Assembly: GCF_001712795.1 (NCBI RefSeq)
Contig: NZ_KV757636.1
Span: forward strand, 43,690 to 107,689
Origin: Nostoc sp. KVJ20
GTDB lineage: Bacteria > Cyanobacteriota > Cyanobacteriia > Cyanobacteriales > Nostocaceae
Length of the DNA: 64,000 bases
Direction of reading: 5' to 3'
In this document: positions 35,898-43,878 of the stretch, in pieces
How positions within the stretch are numbered: the stretch's first letter is position 1
How the letters are laid out: each line of letters opens with the position of its first letter
Notes under the pieces: model-generated
Database searches by the model: none
Told to the model about the DNA's origin: nothing
The model's input: the letters and a program-made list of their open reading frames with translations, nothing else
Made by a program: the position numbers and the translations under genes

Positions 35898-37822
35898 AAA
35901 TTGCTAATGCTAGTGATAGCTTTGGTAGTATTTTTCTCAATAGCAATGCCAGCCTAAACTTGACCAATAGCACTGTATCTGGTAGCACTGGGTCTGTAGG
36001 CGGCATCTTTAACAGAGGTAGCCTTAGCCTGACTAACACCACTGTTTCGGATAATAGGGGATCGTCACTAGGAGGCGGCATATTTAACACAGGCAATCTC
36101 AGCCTAATTAATAGCAGCATCTCTAATAACATTGCCTCGATCAAATACGACCCCGCTTACGGCGGCGGAATATTCAATACAGGTAACCTCAGCATAACGG
36201 GAAGTACTTTCTCTAATAATATTGCGATCGCTAGTGGTCTTGAGCGCGGCGGCCCTAACCCTTTGCCATCTTACGGTGGCAGCATCTATAACTCAGGTAC
36301 CGTGAACCTGAACTATAGCACCATCTCTGATAGTACAGCCGAAAGCGGTGGCGGCATCTATAACTCAGGCATCTTCAACCTGAGCAATAGTACTATCTCT
36401 GGCAATAGGGGGTACATCGACGGCGGTGGCATTTCTAACTCAGGCAGTCTTACCCTCGCCAACAGCACCATTACCAATAACAACGCACAAGACTTTTACG
36501 TTCGTAATGCCGATGGTGGAGGCATTTTTAATGACTCAGATGGTACTGTTATCGCTGGCAACACCATCATTGCAGGCAACTTCAACAAAAATTTATATGA
36601 CTCTTCTGAATCCTCTATCCTCAAGCCTGACGTTTCTGGCAACTTCACTGATGTCGGCAATAACCTGATTGGTGACAACACAGGTAGCACTGGCTTTACT
36701 ACCAACAGCATTGTGGGTAACAGCGTCAACCCCATCGACTCTAAACTAGGGCCACTAGAAAATAATGGTGGTGTCACCTTAACTAATGCTCCACTTGTGG
36801 GTAGTCCTGCTATTAATGCTGGCAATAATGCCCTAATTCCTGTTGGTGTCACCACTGACCAACGTGGCGCTGGATTTGATCGGATATCTGGCAGTAAAGT
36901 TGACATTGGTGCCTATGAAGTCCAAACTTTTGCAGGCGATGGCGGTCAAAACAAATTTGTGATTGGCCTCAACGAGGGAACGCAGATTATCACAAATTTC
37001 GGTGGTGTGGGTAAAGGAACAAACCCAACAAATGCGGTGATTGCCGAAGCTGATACCCTTAAATTTGAGGGTACTGGCTTAACTGCCCGAAATCTGCTGC
37101 TCACCCAGAATAGTAGCAATCTGTTAGTCTCCTTTGAAAACTTGGCGAACAGTCCAAACGTCATCCTGCAAAACTTTGATCTAGAAAAACTCGATAATCT
37201 CCGCAAATCTACTGGAGCCAGCGTAGATTTGGGTAATATCCTGTTTGATGGGCAAACCAGCATTGAAGACAGCTTTGATGTCTTCGATGCAAACTCTACC
37301 CAAAGCACCGTCTTTGGTAAAAATAGAGTCACCTTCCTTAACGACCTGAACAATAATGTCAACGGTCTTGACAACTCCAACGATGTGATCAGCAGTCAGG
37401 GGGGTAATGACCGCATTGATGGCAAGAGTGGAAACGATCTGCTGCGTGGTGGTGCGGGGGATGATACCCTCATTGGTGGTAGTGGCAATGATATCCTCAT
37501 TGGTGGTGCTGGTAATGACATCCTCACTGGCAGTAGCGGTAATGACCAGTTCGTTTACCAAGCCTTGAGTGACATCGGTGATACGATCACTGATTTTAAT
37601 CAGAGCGAAGATCAGTTAGATTTAAGTGATCTATTCAGAAGTCTAGACGACAGTGGAATTCCTGGCATCAACCAATACTTGCAGTTTGTACAATCGGGTA
37701 CTTCTACGCAAGTTCAGATTGACCCCGATGGTTTTGGTGGTATTGAAAGTTTTAACACCTTTGTGACTTTGAATAATTTCACTGCTACAAATCTGGTAGT
37801 TGGTACAAACGTCTTTGTCTAG
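35894..37822 (+). CDS. Beta-helix plus RTX calcium-binding secreted protein, 3' open frame
   Basis: The frame carries a second beta-helix module (LTNSTVSGSTGSVGGIFN and similar) ending DQRGAGFDRISGSKVDIGAYEV, then a linker. RTX-type nonapeptides follow (GGNDRIDGKSGNDLLRGGAG, DTLIGGSGNDILIGGAGND), and last a type I secretion C-terminal domain (ITDFNQSEDQLDLSDLF). The only start for this ORF is TTG 35894 without a ribosome site, yet homology to the first module begins upstream at 35834, after an in-frame TGA at 35831. The product is probably the C-terminal part of the preceding protein, exported by a T1SS that is not in this window. Confidence 0.85.
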   Translation: MKIANASDSFGSIFLNSNASLNLTNSTVSGSTGSVGGIFNRGSLSLTNTTVSDNRGSSLGGGIFNTGNLSLINSSISNNIASIKYDPAYGGGIFNTGNLSITGSTFSNNIAIASGLERGGPNPLPSYGGSIYNSGTVNLNYSTISDSTAESGGGIYNSGIFNLSNSTISGNRGYIDGGGISNSGSLTLANSTITNNNAQDFYVRNADGGGIFNDSDGTVIAGNTIIAGNFNKNLYDSSESSILKPDVSGNFTDVGNNLIGDNTGSTGFTTNSIVGNSVNPIDSKLGPLENNGGVTLTNAPLVGSPAINAGNNALIPVGVTTDQRGAGFDRISGSKVDIGAYEVQTFAGDGGQNKFVIGLNEGTQIITNFGGVGKGTNPTNAVIAEADTLKFEGTGLTARNLLLTQNSSNLLVSFENLANSPNVILQNFDLEKLDNLRKSTGASVDLGNILFDGQTSIEDSFDVFDANSTQSTVFGKNRVTFLNDLNNNVNGLDNSNDVISSQGGNDRIDGKSGNDLLRGGAGDDTLIGGSGNDILIGGAGNDILTGSSGNDQFVYQALSDIGDTITDFNQSEDQLDLSDLFRSLDDSGIPGINQYLQFVQSGTSTQVQIDPDGFGGIESFNTFVTLNNFTATNLVVGTNVFV

Positions 37823-38176
37823 CATTTACACGATCACCCTCCCTTTGTTAAGGCTATCCATTACTTTTTGCCAGTGCGATCGCTTACAGGTAATGAATTT
37901 GTGATTCAATGTCAATAATATAGGCATTATATCAATAATCAATTCATGATTATTGATATAATGCATCTTTTATAAAGTCATAAAACAAATTTGCAACAAG
38001 GGTTTTGACCTTTTTAAGAAAGGTGTGACTAATGCATAGTTGCTAATACCAATTACCTGTGAGGTTGCTATAAAAGCAGTTGTTCTGAGCAACTTGTCTC
38101 ACCAAGGCTGATTCTGTGCAGCTTCTTAGAAAATTGGTATAAACAATAAGGGAAAGTACTGCCAACGCTTAAAAAG
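37823..38176. other. Convergent gap with perfect 18-bp inverted repeat (37924-37964)
   Basis: GCATTATATCAATAATCA (37924-37941) is followed by a 5-base loop and its exact complement (37947-37964), then ATCTTTTAT. The stem is A+T-rich. It lies 100 bp after the RTX gene and could be a terminator for both convergent genes or a protein-binding palindrome. No gene is present. Confidence 0.75.
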
Positions 38177-39121
38177 CTACGACGCAATTAATACAAGTTT
38201 ACGAACCTGAGAATTGTTTCCTTGAGAGCGGCGTGATGAAGCAGCAGTTAGCAAAAACTTCCAAGACTGAGGAGAAAGTATAGACGGATCGATCATTGAA
38301 AGAAAACTCTTGATATTTTTTTGCTTCAGTGCTACTAAAATCCAATGGAGTTTCAGGTAATTTTTTATATCCTGCAAGACTGGAATCTTTGAGCGATGCT
38401 GCTCATTTACCAAAGCGTAAATTTTCTCCTTCATCAAAATATTTGTCGCCAACCGCCGAGACAAAGAAAACTTTTGATTATACGCACCAGGCCAGATAGT
38501 GCGGTAAGCAAGACACTGGTTGAAGAAAATAGCATCACCAAATTGAGCAATCCGAATCCAGGAATCGATGTCATCACAGTTAGCATCGAGTGTAGAGTCC
38601 CAACCACCAGTTTGCAGGAAAGCATCACGTCGGCAAGCTACTTGTACAGGTGTGCCAAAAGGTACAAGTTCTAAAAGCATACCGTAGTGAATATCGGCTT
38701 GGGGGATATAAAAAGCTAAACCGGGGCCAACTTGGGGAGTGCGAGAGAGTTCAACTTCATTATCATCCACCTGAGCCGCGACACAAGAGCAGATTACAGC
38801 ATCGGGACGAAGTGCGATCGCTTTTGCCATCTCTTCTATGCAGTTAGGCGCTAAATAGTCGTCATCATCTAAAAACTTAATCCAGTCGCCGCTAGCTTTG
38901 GCAACTCCAGCATTTACTGTTGCTGCATGACCAAGGTTCACTTCATTACGATGATAAACAACCTTGTCGCCTAAGCCTTTAAGATAGGTTTGGGTGTCAT
39001 CAGATGAACAATCATCGGCAACAACCACCTCGCACTCGATTGTTTGGTTCCGAGCCGAGTCAATTGCTCTTTGCAGCAGATTCAAGCGATTATAGGTACT
39101 GATGACGACGCTAAATTTCAT
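38177..39121 (-). CDS. Glycosyltransferase family 2
   Basis: The 314-residue protein starts at ATG 39121 (MKFSVVISTYNRLNLLQRAI). This is preferred to an extension of 28 codons, since GT2 enzymes begin at this strand. Motifs are VVVADDCSSDDTQTYL (first Asp pair), GDWIKFLDDDDYLAPN (the DxD that binds metal and UDP-sugar) and ANCDDIDSWIRIAQFGD, the acceptor-side acidic region. The C-terminal 100 residues are helical, without obvious membrane segments. It probably adds sugars to surface polysaccharide. It is transcribed away from rplS. Confidence 0.92.
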   Translation of the reverse strand: MKFSVVISTYNRLNLLQRAIDSARNQTIECEVVVADDCSSDDTQTYLKGLGDKVVYHRNEVNLGHAATVNAGVAKASGDWIKFLDDDDYLAPNCIEEMAKAIALRPDAVICSCVAAQVDDNEVELSRTPQVGPGLAFYIPQADIHYGMLLELVPFGTPVQVACRRDAFLQTGGWDSTLDANCDDIDSWIRIAQFGDAIFFNQCLAYRTIWPGAYNQKFSLSRRLATNILMKEKIYALVNEQHRSKIPVLQDIKNYLKLHWILVALKQKNIKSFLSMIDPSILSPQSWKFLLTAASSRRSQGNNSQVRKLVLIAS

Positions 39122-39274
39122 AAATTTTACCCCTGTGGTACAGCATTCTGCAATATAGCTTTGATCTTTAGACCGTTGTATCAGTAAAATTATCAATCCC
39201 AACAAGTAGACTGAAATAGGATTATCGATTTATCATTGATGATCGTGAGATTTTTTTAAGCAGACAGAAAGACT

Positions 39275-39637
39275 ATGAATGCTCAAGAGATTATCCGCTC
39301 CATTGAAGCGGAACAGATAAAATCGAATCTGCCCGACATTTACGTGGGCGACACTGTAAAAGTGGGAGTGAAAATCAAGGAAGGCGAAAAATATCGCGTA
39401 CAACCCTACGAGGGAGTAGTAATTGCCAAGCGTAATGGTGGCATCAACGAAACGATTACAGTCCGTAAGGTTTTTCAAGGCGTGGGCGTTGAGCGGGTAT
39501 TTTTGCTGCATTCTCCCCGGATTGACAGCATCAAAGTCATACGTCGCGGTAAGGTACGCCGTGCTAAACTCTATTATCTCCGCGATCGCGTAGGTAAGGC
39601 AACCAGAATCAAGCAACGGTTTGACCGCCCTTTGTGA
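39275..39637 (+). CDS. rplS: 50S ribosomal protein L19
   Basis: The 120-residue protein has the L19 pattern: LPDIYVGDTVKVGVKIKEGE, RVQPYEGVVIAKRNGG, ETITVRKVFQGVGVERVFLL and RRGKVRRAKLYYLRDRVGKA. L19 sits at the 30S-50S interface. It begins the conserved cyanobacterial order rplS, trnW, secE, nusG, rplK, rplA, rplJ, rplL. The tRNA gene follows 146 bp downstream. There is no obvious Shine-Dalgarno sequence before ATG 39275, apart from an AGAAAG run. Confidence 0.97.
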   Translation: MNAQEIIRSIEAEQIKSNLPDIYVGDTVKVGVKIKEGEKYRVQPYEGVVIAKRNGGINETITVRKVFQGVGVERVFLLHSPRIDSIKVIRRGKVRRAKLYYLRDRVGKATRIKQRFDRPL

Positions 39638-39783
39638 TTCGTCCTTCAATCATGATGGGAGAAATCTCAAGCGGCATCTGCCGCTGACTTGTTTTTCAGA
39701 CAAAATTAAGGTATGATATAAATCTCATATTGCGTTAAACTAAAATTTAGTTCAGCGCAATCACTGAATCAAAAACAGCTTGT

Positions 39784-39856
39784 GCGCTCTTAGTTCAGTT
39801 GGTAGAACGCAGGTCTCCAAAACCTGATGTCGGGGGTTCAAGTCCTCCAGGGCGCG
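39784..39856 (+). tRNA. trnW: tRNA-Trp (CCA)
   Basis: A complete 73-nt cloverleaf folds here. The acceptor stem is GCGCTCT (39784-39790) with AGGGCGC (39849-39855), including one G-U pair. The D arm is GTTCAGTTGGTAGAAC, the anticodon stem CAGGT/ACCTG, the loop CTCCAAA with anticodon CCA at 39817-39819, and the T arm contains GGTTCAAGTCC. The CCA tail is not encoded. Its position between rplS and secE matches other cyanobacteria. Confidence 0.96.
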
Positions 39857-40155
39857 CTCAAGAGCAAAAACTAAGCCCGAAATAATTACGCAACTGTTAA
39901 TATAGCAGTTAGCGATAATAATTTCGGGTAAACTTATTGTGTTTGTAGTTGTTTTGCTTCCAGTAAGTGAAATAGAGTCGAAACTGCAAAACTGGACGAA
40001 CAAATTTTAGATTTTAAATTTGAGATTTGGGATTGACAAAAACTCTAAATAAATTGACAACCCAAAATCTGAAGTTGAGTACCCTTGCCTAAAAGCATGG
40101 GGTAAATCTAAAATCCCAAATCCAAAATTGAGTAAGAAACGGGGGATAATCGGTC

Positions 40156-40377
40156 GTGGCCAAAAAAAATGAAGCAGAATTGCCAGAAACCACAAATGGG
40201 TTTAGCTTTGGCAACTTCATCCAGGGAACCAAAGAAGAACTTGAAAAAGTAGTTTGGCCCAGTCGGAAACAGATAGTGAGCGAGTCCGCCGCTGTGTTGT
40301 TAATGGTGGCACTCTCCGCATCTTTGATATACTTGGTCGATGGATTGTTTGCTTGGGCAGCCAAACAGGTATTCTGA
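40156..40377 (+). CDS. secE: Preprotein translocase subunit SecE
   Basis: SecE clamps the SecYEG channel in the membrane. The 73-residue single-span form starts at GTG 40156. It has the amphipathic helix FGNFIQGTKEELEKVVWPSR and then one membrane helix (AVLLMVALSASLIYLVDGLF). This is the normal cyanobacterial length. The stop TGA (40375-40377) overlaps the nusG ATG by one base, so the two are translationally coupled. Confidence 0.95.
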   Translation: MAKKNEAELPETTNGFSFGNFIQGTKEELEKVVWPSRKQIVSESAAVLLMVALSASLIYLVDGLFAWAAKQVF

Positions 40378-41018
40378 TGACTTTTGCAACAGACGAACCT
40401 CGCAACTCAACCTTCCAGTCGGAAGACACAGCAGAAGCAGCAGAAACAGCGTCAAAAGAAGCACGCTGGTATGCAGTGCAAGTGGCCTCAGGCTGTGAAA
40501 AACGTGTAAAGACGAACCTAGAACAACGCATTCAAACTTTTGATGTAGCTGACAAAATTATCCAAGTAGAAATTCCGCAAACGCCAGCGGTGAAAATCCG
40601 CAAAGACGGCAGTCGCCAGCATACAGAGGAAAAGGTTTTCCCTGGCTATGTGTTGGTGCGGATGATGATGGATGATGATACCTGGCAGGTGGTACGAAAC
40701 ACTTCCCATGTAATTAATTTTGTCGGTTCAGAACAAAAACGTGGTAGTAGTAAGGGTCGCGGTCACGTGCATCCCATACCACTGAGTTCTTCAGAAGTAG
40801 AACGTATATTCAAACAAACCAGCGAACAAGAAGCTGTTGTCAAAATTGACATGGCTACTGGTGATAAGATAATGGTGCTTTCTGGTCCATTTAAAGACTT
40901 TGAAGGCGAGGTGATTGAAGTCTCTCCAGAGCGGAGTAAGCTTAAAGCCTTGCTCTCAATTTTTGGTAGGGATACACCAGTTGAATTGGAATTTAATCAG
41001 GTAGAGAAACAGAGCTAA
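40377..41018 (+). CDS. nusG: Transcription termination/antitermination factor NusG
   Basis: The 213-residue protein starts at ATG 40377, overlapping the secE stop by one base. A longer upstream reading inside secE is rejected. An acidic 30-residue N-terminal extension, frequent in cyanobacteria, precedes the NGN domain (ARWYAVQVASGCEKRVKTNL, then VFPGYVLVRMMMDDDTWQVV). The KOW domain is at the end (GDKIMVLSGPFKDFEGEV). NusG binds RNA polymerase and couples it to the ribosome. It is co-transcribed with secE and the L11-L1 genes. Confidence 0.96.
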   Translation: MTFATDEPRNSTFQSEDTAEAAETASKEARWYAVQVASGCEKRVKTNLEQRIQTFDVADKIIQVEIPQTPAVKIRKDGSRQHTEEKVFPGYVLVRMMMDDDTWQVVRNTSHVINFVGSEQKRGSSKGRGHVHPIPLSSSEVERIFKQTSEQEAVVKIDMATGDKIMVLSGPFKDFEGEVIEVSPERSKLKALLSIFGRDTPVELEFNQVEKQS

Positions 41019-41024
41019 ATACAA

Positions 41025-41450
41025 ATGGCGAAGAAAGTAGTGGCGGTCATTAAACTGGCCTTGAATGCTGGAAAAGCCAACCCAGCACCGCCAGTGGGGC
41101 CCGCATTGGGTCAACATGGTGTCAACATCATGATGTTTTGTAAAGAGTACAACGCCAAAACAGCAGACCAAGCTGGAATGGTAATACCTGTAGAAATTTC
41201 GGTTTTTGAAGACCGGAGTTTTACATTTGTACTCAAGACGCCACCAGCATCAGTGCTGATTCGGAAGGCGGCAAAAGTTGAGAAAGGCTCAAATGAACCC
41301 AACAAAAAGAAGGTTGGGTCAATTACCAAAGCACAACTGCAAGAAATAGCCCAAACCAAACTCCCTGACCTCAATGCCAACGACATCGACGCGGCAATGA
41401 AGATTGTGGCAGGAACGGCTAAAAATATGGGTATAACAGTCACGGATTAG
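41025..41450 (+). CDS. rplK: 50S ribosomal protein L11
   Basis: The 141-residue protein has KLALNAGKANPAPPVGPALG near the N-terminus and the C-terminal rRNA-binding domain (IAQTKLPDLNANDIDAAMKI, then GTAKNMGITV). L11 shapes the GTPase-associated centre on 23S rRNA. It starts 6 bp after nusG. A heptamer repeat stretch (GTCATTA and GACAAAT units, 41455-41515) separates it from rplA. Confidence 0.97.
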   Translation: MAKKVVAVIKLALNAGKANPAPPVGPALGQHGVNIMMFCKEYNAKTADQAGMVIPVEISVFEDRSFTFVLKTPPASVLIRKAAKVEKGSNEPNKKKVGSITKAQLQEIAQTKLPDLNANDIDAAMKIVAGTAKNMGITVTD

Positions 41451-41566
41451 TCATTGGTCATTAGTCATTAGTCATTGGTAACTGACGAAGGACAAATAAC
41501 AAAGGACAAATAACTAAAAATTATCGGGGGAGAGGCGAAGCTTCGGAATTACCCCAGGAGAACAAA

Positions 41567-42280
41567 ATGCCAAAAATATCGCGTCGTTTGCAGGGATTGC
41601 AAGCAAAAGTAGAAGAGAAGGACTATCATCCTTTAGAGGCTTTAGCCCTTCTTAAAGACACAGCAACAGCTAAATTTACCGAAGCTGCTGAAGCCCATAT
41701 CCGGCTCGGAATTGACCCCAAGTATACAGACCAACAGTTGCGGACAACGGTAGCACTGCCCAAAGGTACAGGACAAATCGTCCGAGTGGCGGTGATAGCC
41801 AGAGGCGAAAAGGTAAACGAAGCAAGCAACGCTGGTGCTGATTTAGTAGGGTCAGAAGAACTGATTGACGAAATCCAGAAAGGTAGAATGGATTTTGACA
41901 AACTGATTGCCACACCCGATGTGATGCCACAGGTAGCGAAACTGGGTAAGTTGCTTGGGCCGCGTGGTTTGATGCCATCGCCCAAGGGTGGAACCGTAAC
42001 ATTTGACTTAGCAGGTGCGATCGCAGAATTCAAAGCTGGTAAATTAGAATTCCGAGCTGATCGAACTGGTATTGTCCATGTTATGTTTGGTAAGACAACT
42101 TTCTCGCCTGAAGATTTGTTAGTCAACCTGAAGGCATTGCAGGAGACGATTGACCGTAACCGTCCTTCAGGAGCTAAAGGTCGTTATTGGCGCACATTTT
42201 ATGTGTCAGCCACAATGGGGCCATCAATTAAAGTTGATATCAGCGCCCTACGAGATTTGAAACTGAGCGAAGCAAGTTGA
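41567..42280 (+). CDS. rplA: 50S ribosomal protein L1
   Basis: The 237-residue protein shows the L1 signature GKLLGPRGLMPSPKGGTV, with TEAAEAHIRLGIDPKYTDQQ near the start and the terminal GPSIKVDISALRDL. L1 forms the movable stalk at the E site and in many bacteria represses its own operon by binding the mRNA leader. A GGAGAACAAA site precedes ATG 41567. rplJ follows after a structured leader. Confidence 0.97.
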   Translation: MPKISRRLQGLQAKVEEKDYHPLEALALLKDTATAKFTEAAEAHIRLGIDPKYTDQQLRTTVALPKGTGQIVRVAVIARGEKVNEASNAGADLVGSEELIDEIQKGRMDFDKLIATPDVMPQVAKLGKLLGPRGLMPSPKGGTVTFDLAGAIAEFKAGKLEFRADRTGIVHVMFGKTTFSPEDLLVNLKALQETIDRNRPSGAKGRYWRTFYVSATMGPSIKVDISALRDLKLSEAS

Positions 42281-42293
42281 TTTTTAGTCATTA

Positions 42294-42343
42294 GTCATTA
42301 GTCATTTGTAAATGCAAAAGACAAAGGACAAATGACTAATGAC
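42294..42343 (+). repeat. Perfect 16-bp inverted repeat built from heptamer units
   Basis: GTCATTAGTCATTTGT (42294-42309) and its exact complement (42328-42343) are separated by 18 bases. The arms consist of the GTCATTA/TGACTAA heptamers that also occur at 12281-12308 and 41455-41490. The RNA would form a stable hairpin between rplA and the L10 leader. Confidence 0.85.
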
Positions 42344-42354
42344 AAAATTAAATA

Positions 42355-42515
42355 GACAAAGCCGGAGACAGCAGGTGCTAATAGCTTAAATATCCTGCCG
42401 AGGTTGAAACTCTAATTGTCAGAATTACCACCTATGAAGGTGTAATAACTATGGCATCACGAGTCTTACTCTCAACCCCGGCTATGTTAGCTGGGGTTTG
42501 TTGTTTTGTTTGGTT
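42355..42515 (+). promoter_or_regulatory. L10-type ribosomal leader with attenuator hairpin
   Basis: Upstream of rplJ, a structured segment begins GACAAAGCCGGAGACAGCAG and includes AGGTGC...CCTGCC pairing, typical of the L10 leader that binds L10(L12)4. It ends in an intrinsic terminator: AACCCCGGCTA (42474-42484), loop TGT, TAGCTGGGGTT (42488-42498), followed by TGTTGTTTTGTTT. Excess L10-L12 complex would favour termination and lower rplJL expression. Bases 42536-42572 hold the rplJ ribosome site AAGGAGGTGA. Confidence 0.75.
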
Positions 42516-42578
42516 CAGGTTGAGAAAAAACGTACAAGTAGGGCACTTCCCCGATTGTTTTAAGGAGGTGAGATTGGA

Positions 42579-43193
42579 ATGGGTAGAACACTAGAAAATA
42601 AAAAAGAGATAGTAGCTGACCTCAAAGAAACTTTGAGTGAGTCAACTCTGGCACTGGTAATAGAGTATCAAGGATTAACTGTTGCTGAGATTACCGATTT
42701 ACGGCGGCGGCTACGTCCGAGTGGTGCTGTCTGCAAAGTAACTAAAAATACTTTGATGGGCATTGCTATTGAAGGTGAAGAAAAATGGCAGCCATTGTCA
42801 GAACTACTCAAAGGTTCTTCAGCCTTTTTGCTGGTCAAAGAAGATTTTTCATCTGCAATTAAGGCTTACCAAGACTTCCAAAAAGCCACCAAGAAGACAG
42901 AACTTCGTGGCGGTGTTATGGAAGGTCGCCTACTCAAAGAACCAGATGTCAAGGCTCTCGGAGACTTGCCATCTAAGGAACAACTCATCGCACAAATTGC
43001 TGGGGCTATCAACGCTTTGGCGACCAAGATTGCTGTGGGTATCAACGAAGTTCCTGGTTCACTGGCTCGTGCTTTGCAGGCTGTGGCCGACCAAGAGCAA
43101 AGTGGTGGTAGCACCGAGACTGCTGCTGTACAAGATAGCAGCACCGAAGCCGCGACTGAAGCTGATAGTAGCACTGAAACTGCTGCTGAATAG
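42579..43193 (+). CDS. rplJ: 50S ribosomal protein L10
   Basis: The 204-residue protein has the L10 opening (NKKEIVADLKETLSESTLAL, then VIEYQGLTVAEITDLRRRLR) and a helix that binds L7/L12 dimers near residue 150. Residues 175-204 are an added Ser/Thr/Glu/Ala-rich tail with a repeated SSTE(T/A)A pattern, longer than in enteric L10. A strong AAGGAGGTGA site lies upstream. It anchors the L7/L12 stalk on 23S rRNA next to L11. Confidence 0.96.
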   Translation: MGRTLENKKEIVADLKETLSESTLALVIEYQGLTVAEITDLRRRLRPSGAVCKVTKNTLMGIAIEGEEKWQPLSELLKGSSAFLLVKEDFSSAIKAYQDFQKATKKTELRGGVMEGRLLKEPDVKALGDLPSKEQLIAQIAGAINALATKIAVGINEVPGSLARALQAVADQEQSGGSTETAAVQDSSTEAATEADSSTETAAE

Positions 43194-43286
43194 ACTTCGT
43201 GGTTCATCAGTCAAGAGTCAAAAGTCTATAGTTAAAGACCAATGACCGATGACAAATAAATAATCAAAATTACAGGAGTTATATCA

Positions 43287-43679
43287 ATGTCTGCTGCAAC
43301 CGATCAAATTTTAGAACAACTAAAAACCCTTTCTTTGCTCGAAGCTTCTGAGTTAGTTAAGCAAATTGAAGAAGCTTTCGGCGTGAGTGCTGCTGCACCC
43401 GTTGGTGGCATGATGATGATGCCTGGTGCTGGTGGTGCTGCTCCTGCTGAAGAAGCTGTTGAGCAAACTGAGTTTGAAGTGCTTCTCGAATCAGTCCCAG
43501 CTGATAAGAAAATTGCTGTCCTGAAGATTGTCCGCGAATTGACCGGTTTGGGTCTGAAAGAAGCGAAAGACTTGGTGGAAGCTGCGCCCAAGGCAATTAA
43601 AGAAGGTATTGCTAAGGATGCCGCTGAAGATGCTAAGAAGCGGATCGAAGAAGCTGGCGGTAAGGTAACTATCAAGTAG
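43287..43679 (+). CDS. rplL: 50S ribosomal protein L7/L12
   Basis: The 130-residue stalk protein has the N-terminal dimer domain (LKTLSLLEASELVKQIEEAF), an Ala/Gly/Met-rich hinge, and the C-terminal domain (DKKIAVLKIVRELTGLGLKE, then AKDLVEAAPKAIKEG). It recruits elongation factors. CAGGAGTT precedes ATG 43287. It is the last gene of the cluster and is followed by a strong terminator. Confidence 0.97.
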   Translation: MSAATDQILEQLKTLSLLEASELVKQIEEAFGVSAAAPVGGMMMMPGAGGAAPAEEAVEQTEFEVLLESVPADKKIAVLKIVRELTGLGLKEAKDLVEAAPKAIKEGIAKDAAEDAKKRIEEAGGKVTIK

Positions 43680-43706
43680 TCACAATTCTCTTACCACTTT
43701 TTGATT

Positions 43707-43733
43707 AAGGAGCCTAAGTTAGGCTCCTTTTTT
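43707..43733 (+). terminator. Rho-independent terminator after rplL
   Basis: AAGGAGCCTAA pairs with TTAGGCTCCTT around a tight loop and is followed by TTTT, about 28 bp after the rplL stop. It is a classical intrinsic terminator closing the ribosomal protein cluster. Confidence 0.92.
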
Positions 43734-43878
43734 GATCATAGAGTCTTCTGTTGTCTATGAAATACTATTTTTAATTAAAAAATCCTCATTTCTTCACTGT
43801 TGCACTCGCTCATCAGCGAATGGGATGAAGTCACCCACAGATTCAAGAAAAAAGCTAAAGCTACAGTGAGGATATCAA

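Noticed and set aside
36946..37561. Long minus-strand frames antisense to the RTX protein
   Set aside because: Repetitive codon structure of the RTX and beta-helix repeats leaves the opposite strand open. No independent signals are present.
40254..40376. Upstream extension of nusG inside secE
   Set aside because: SecE occupies this stretch in another frame with clear homology, and ATG 40377 gives the standard NusG with one-base overlap.
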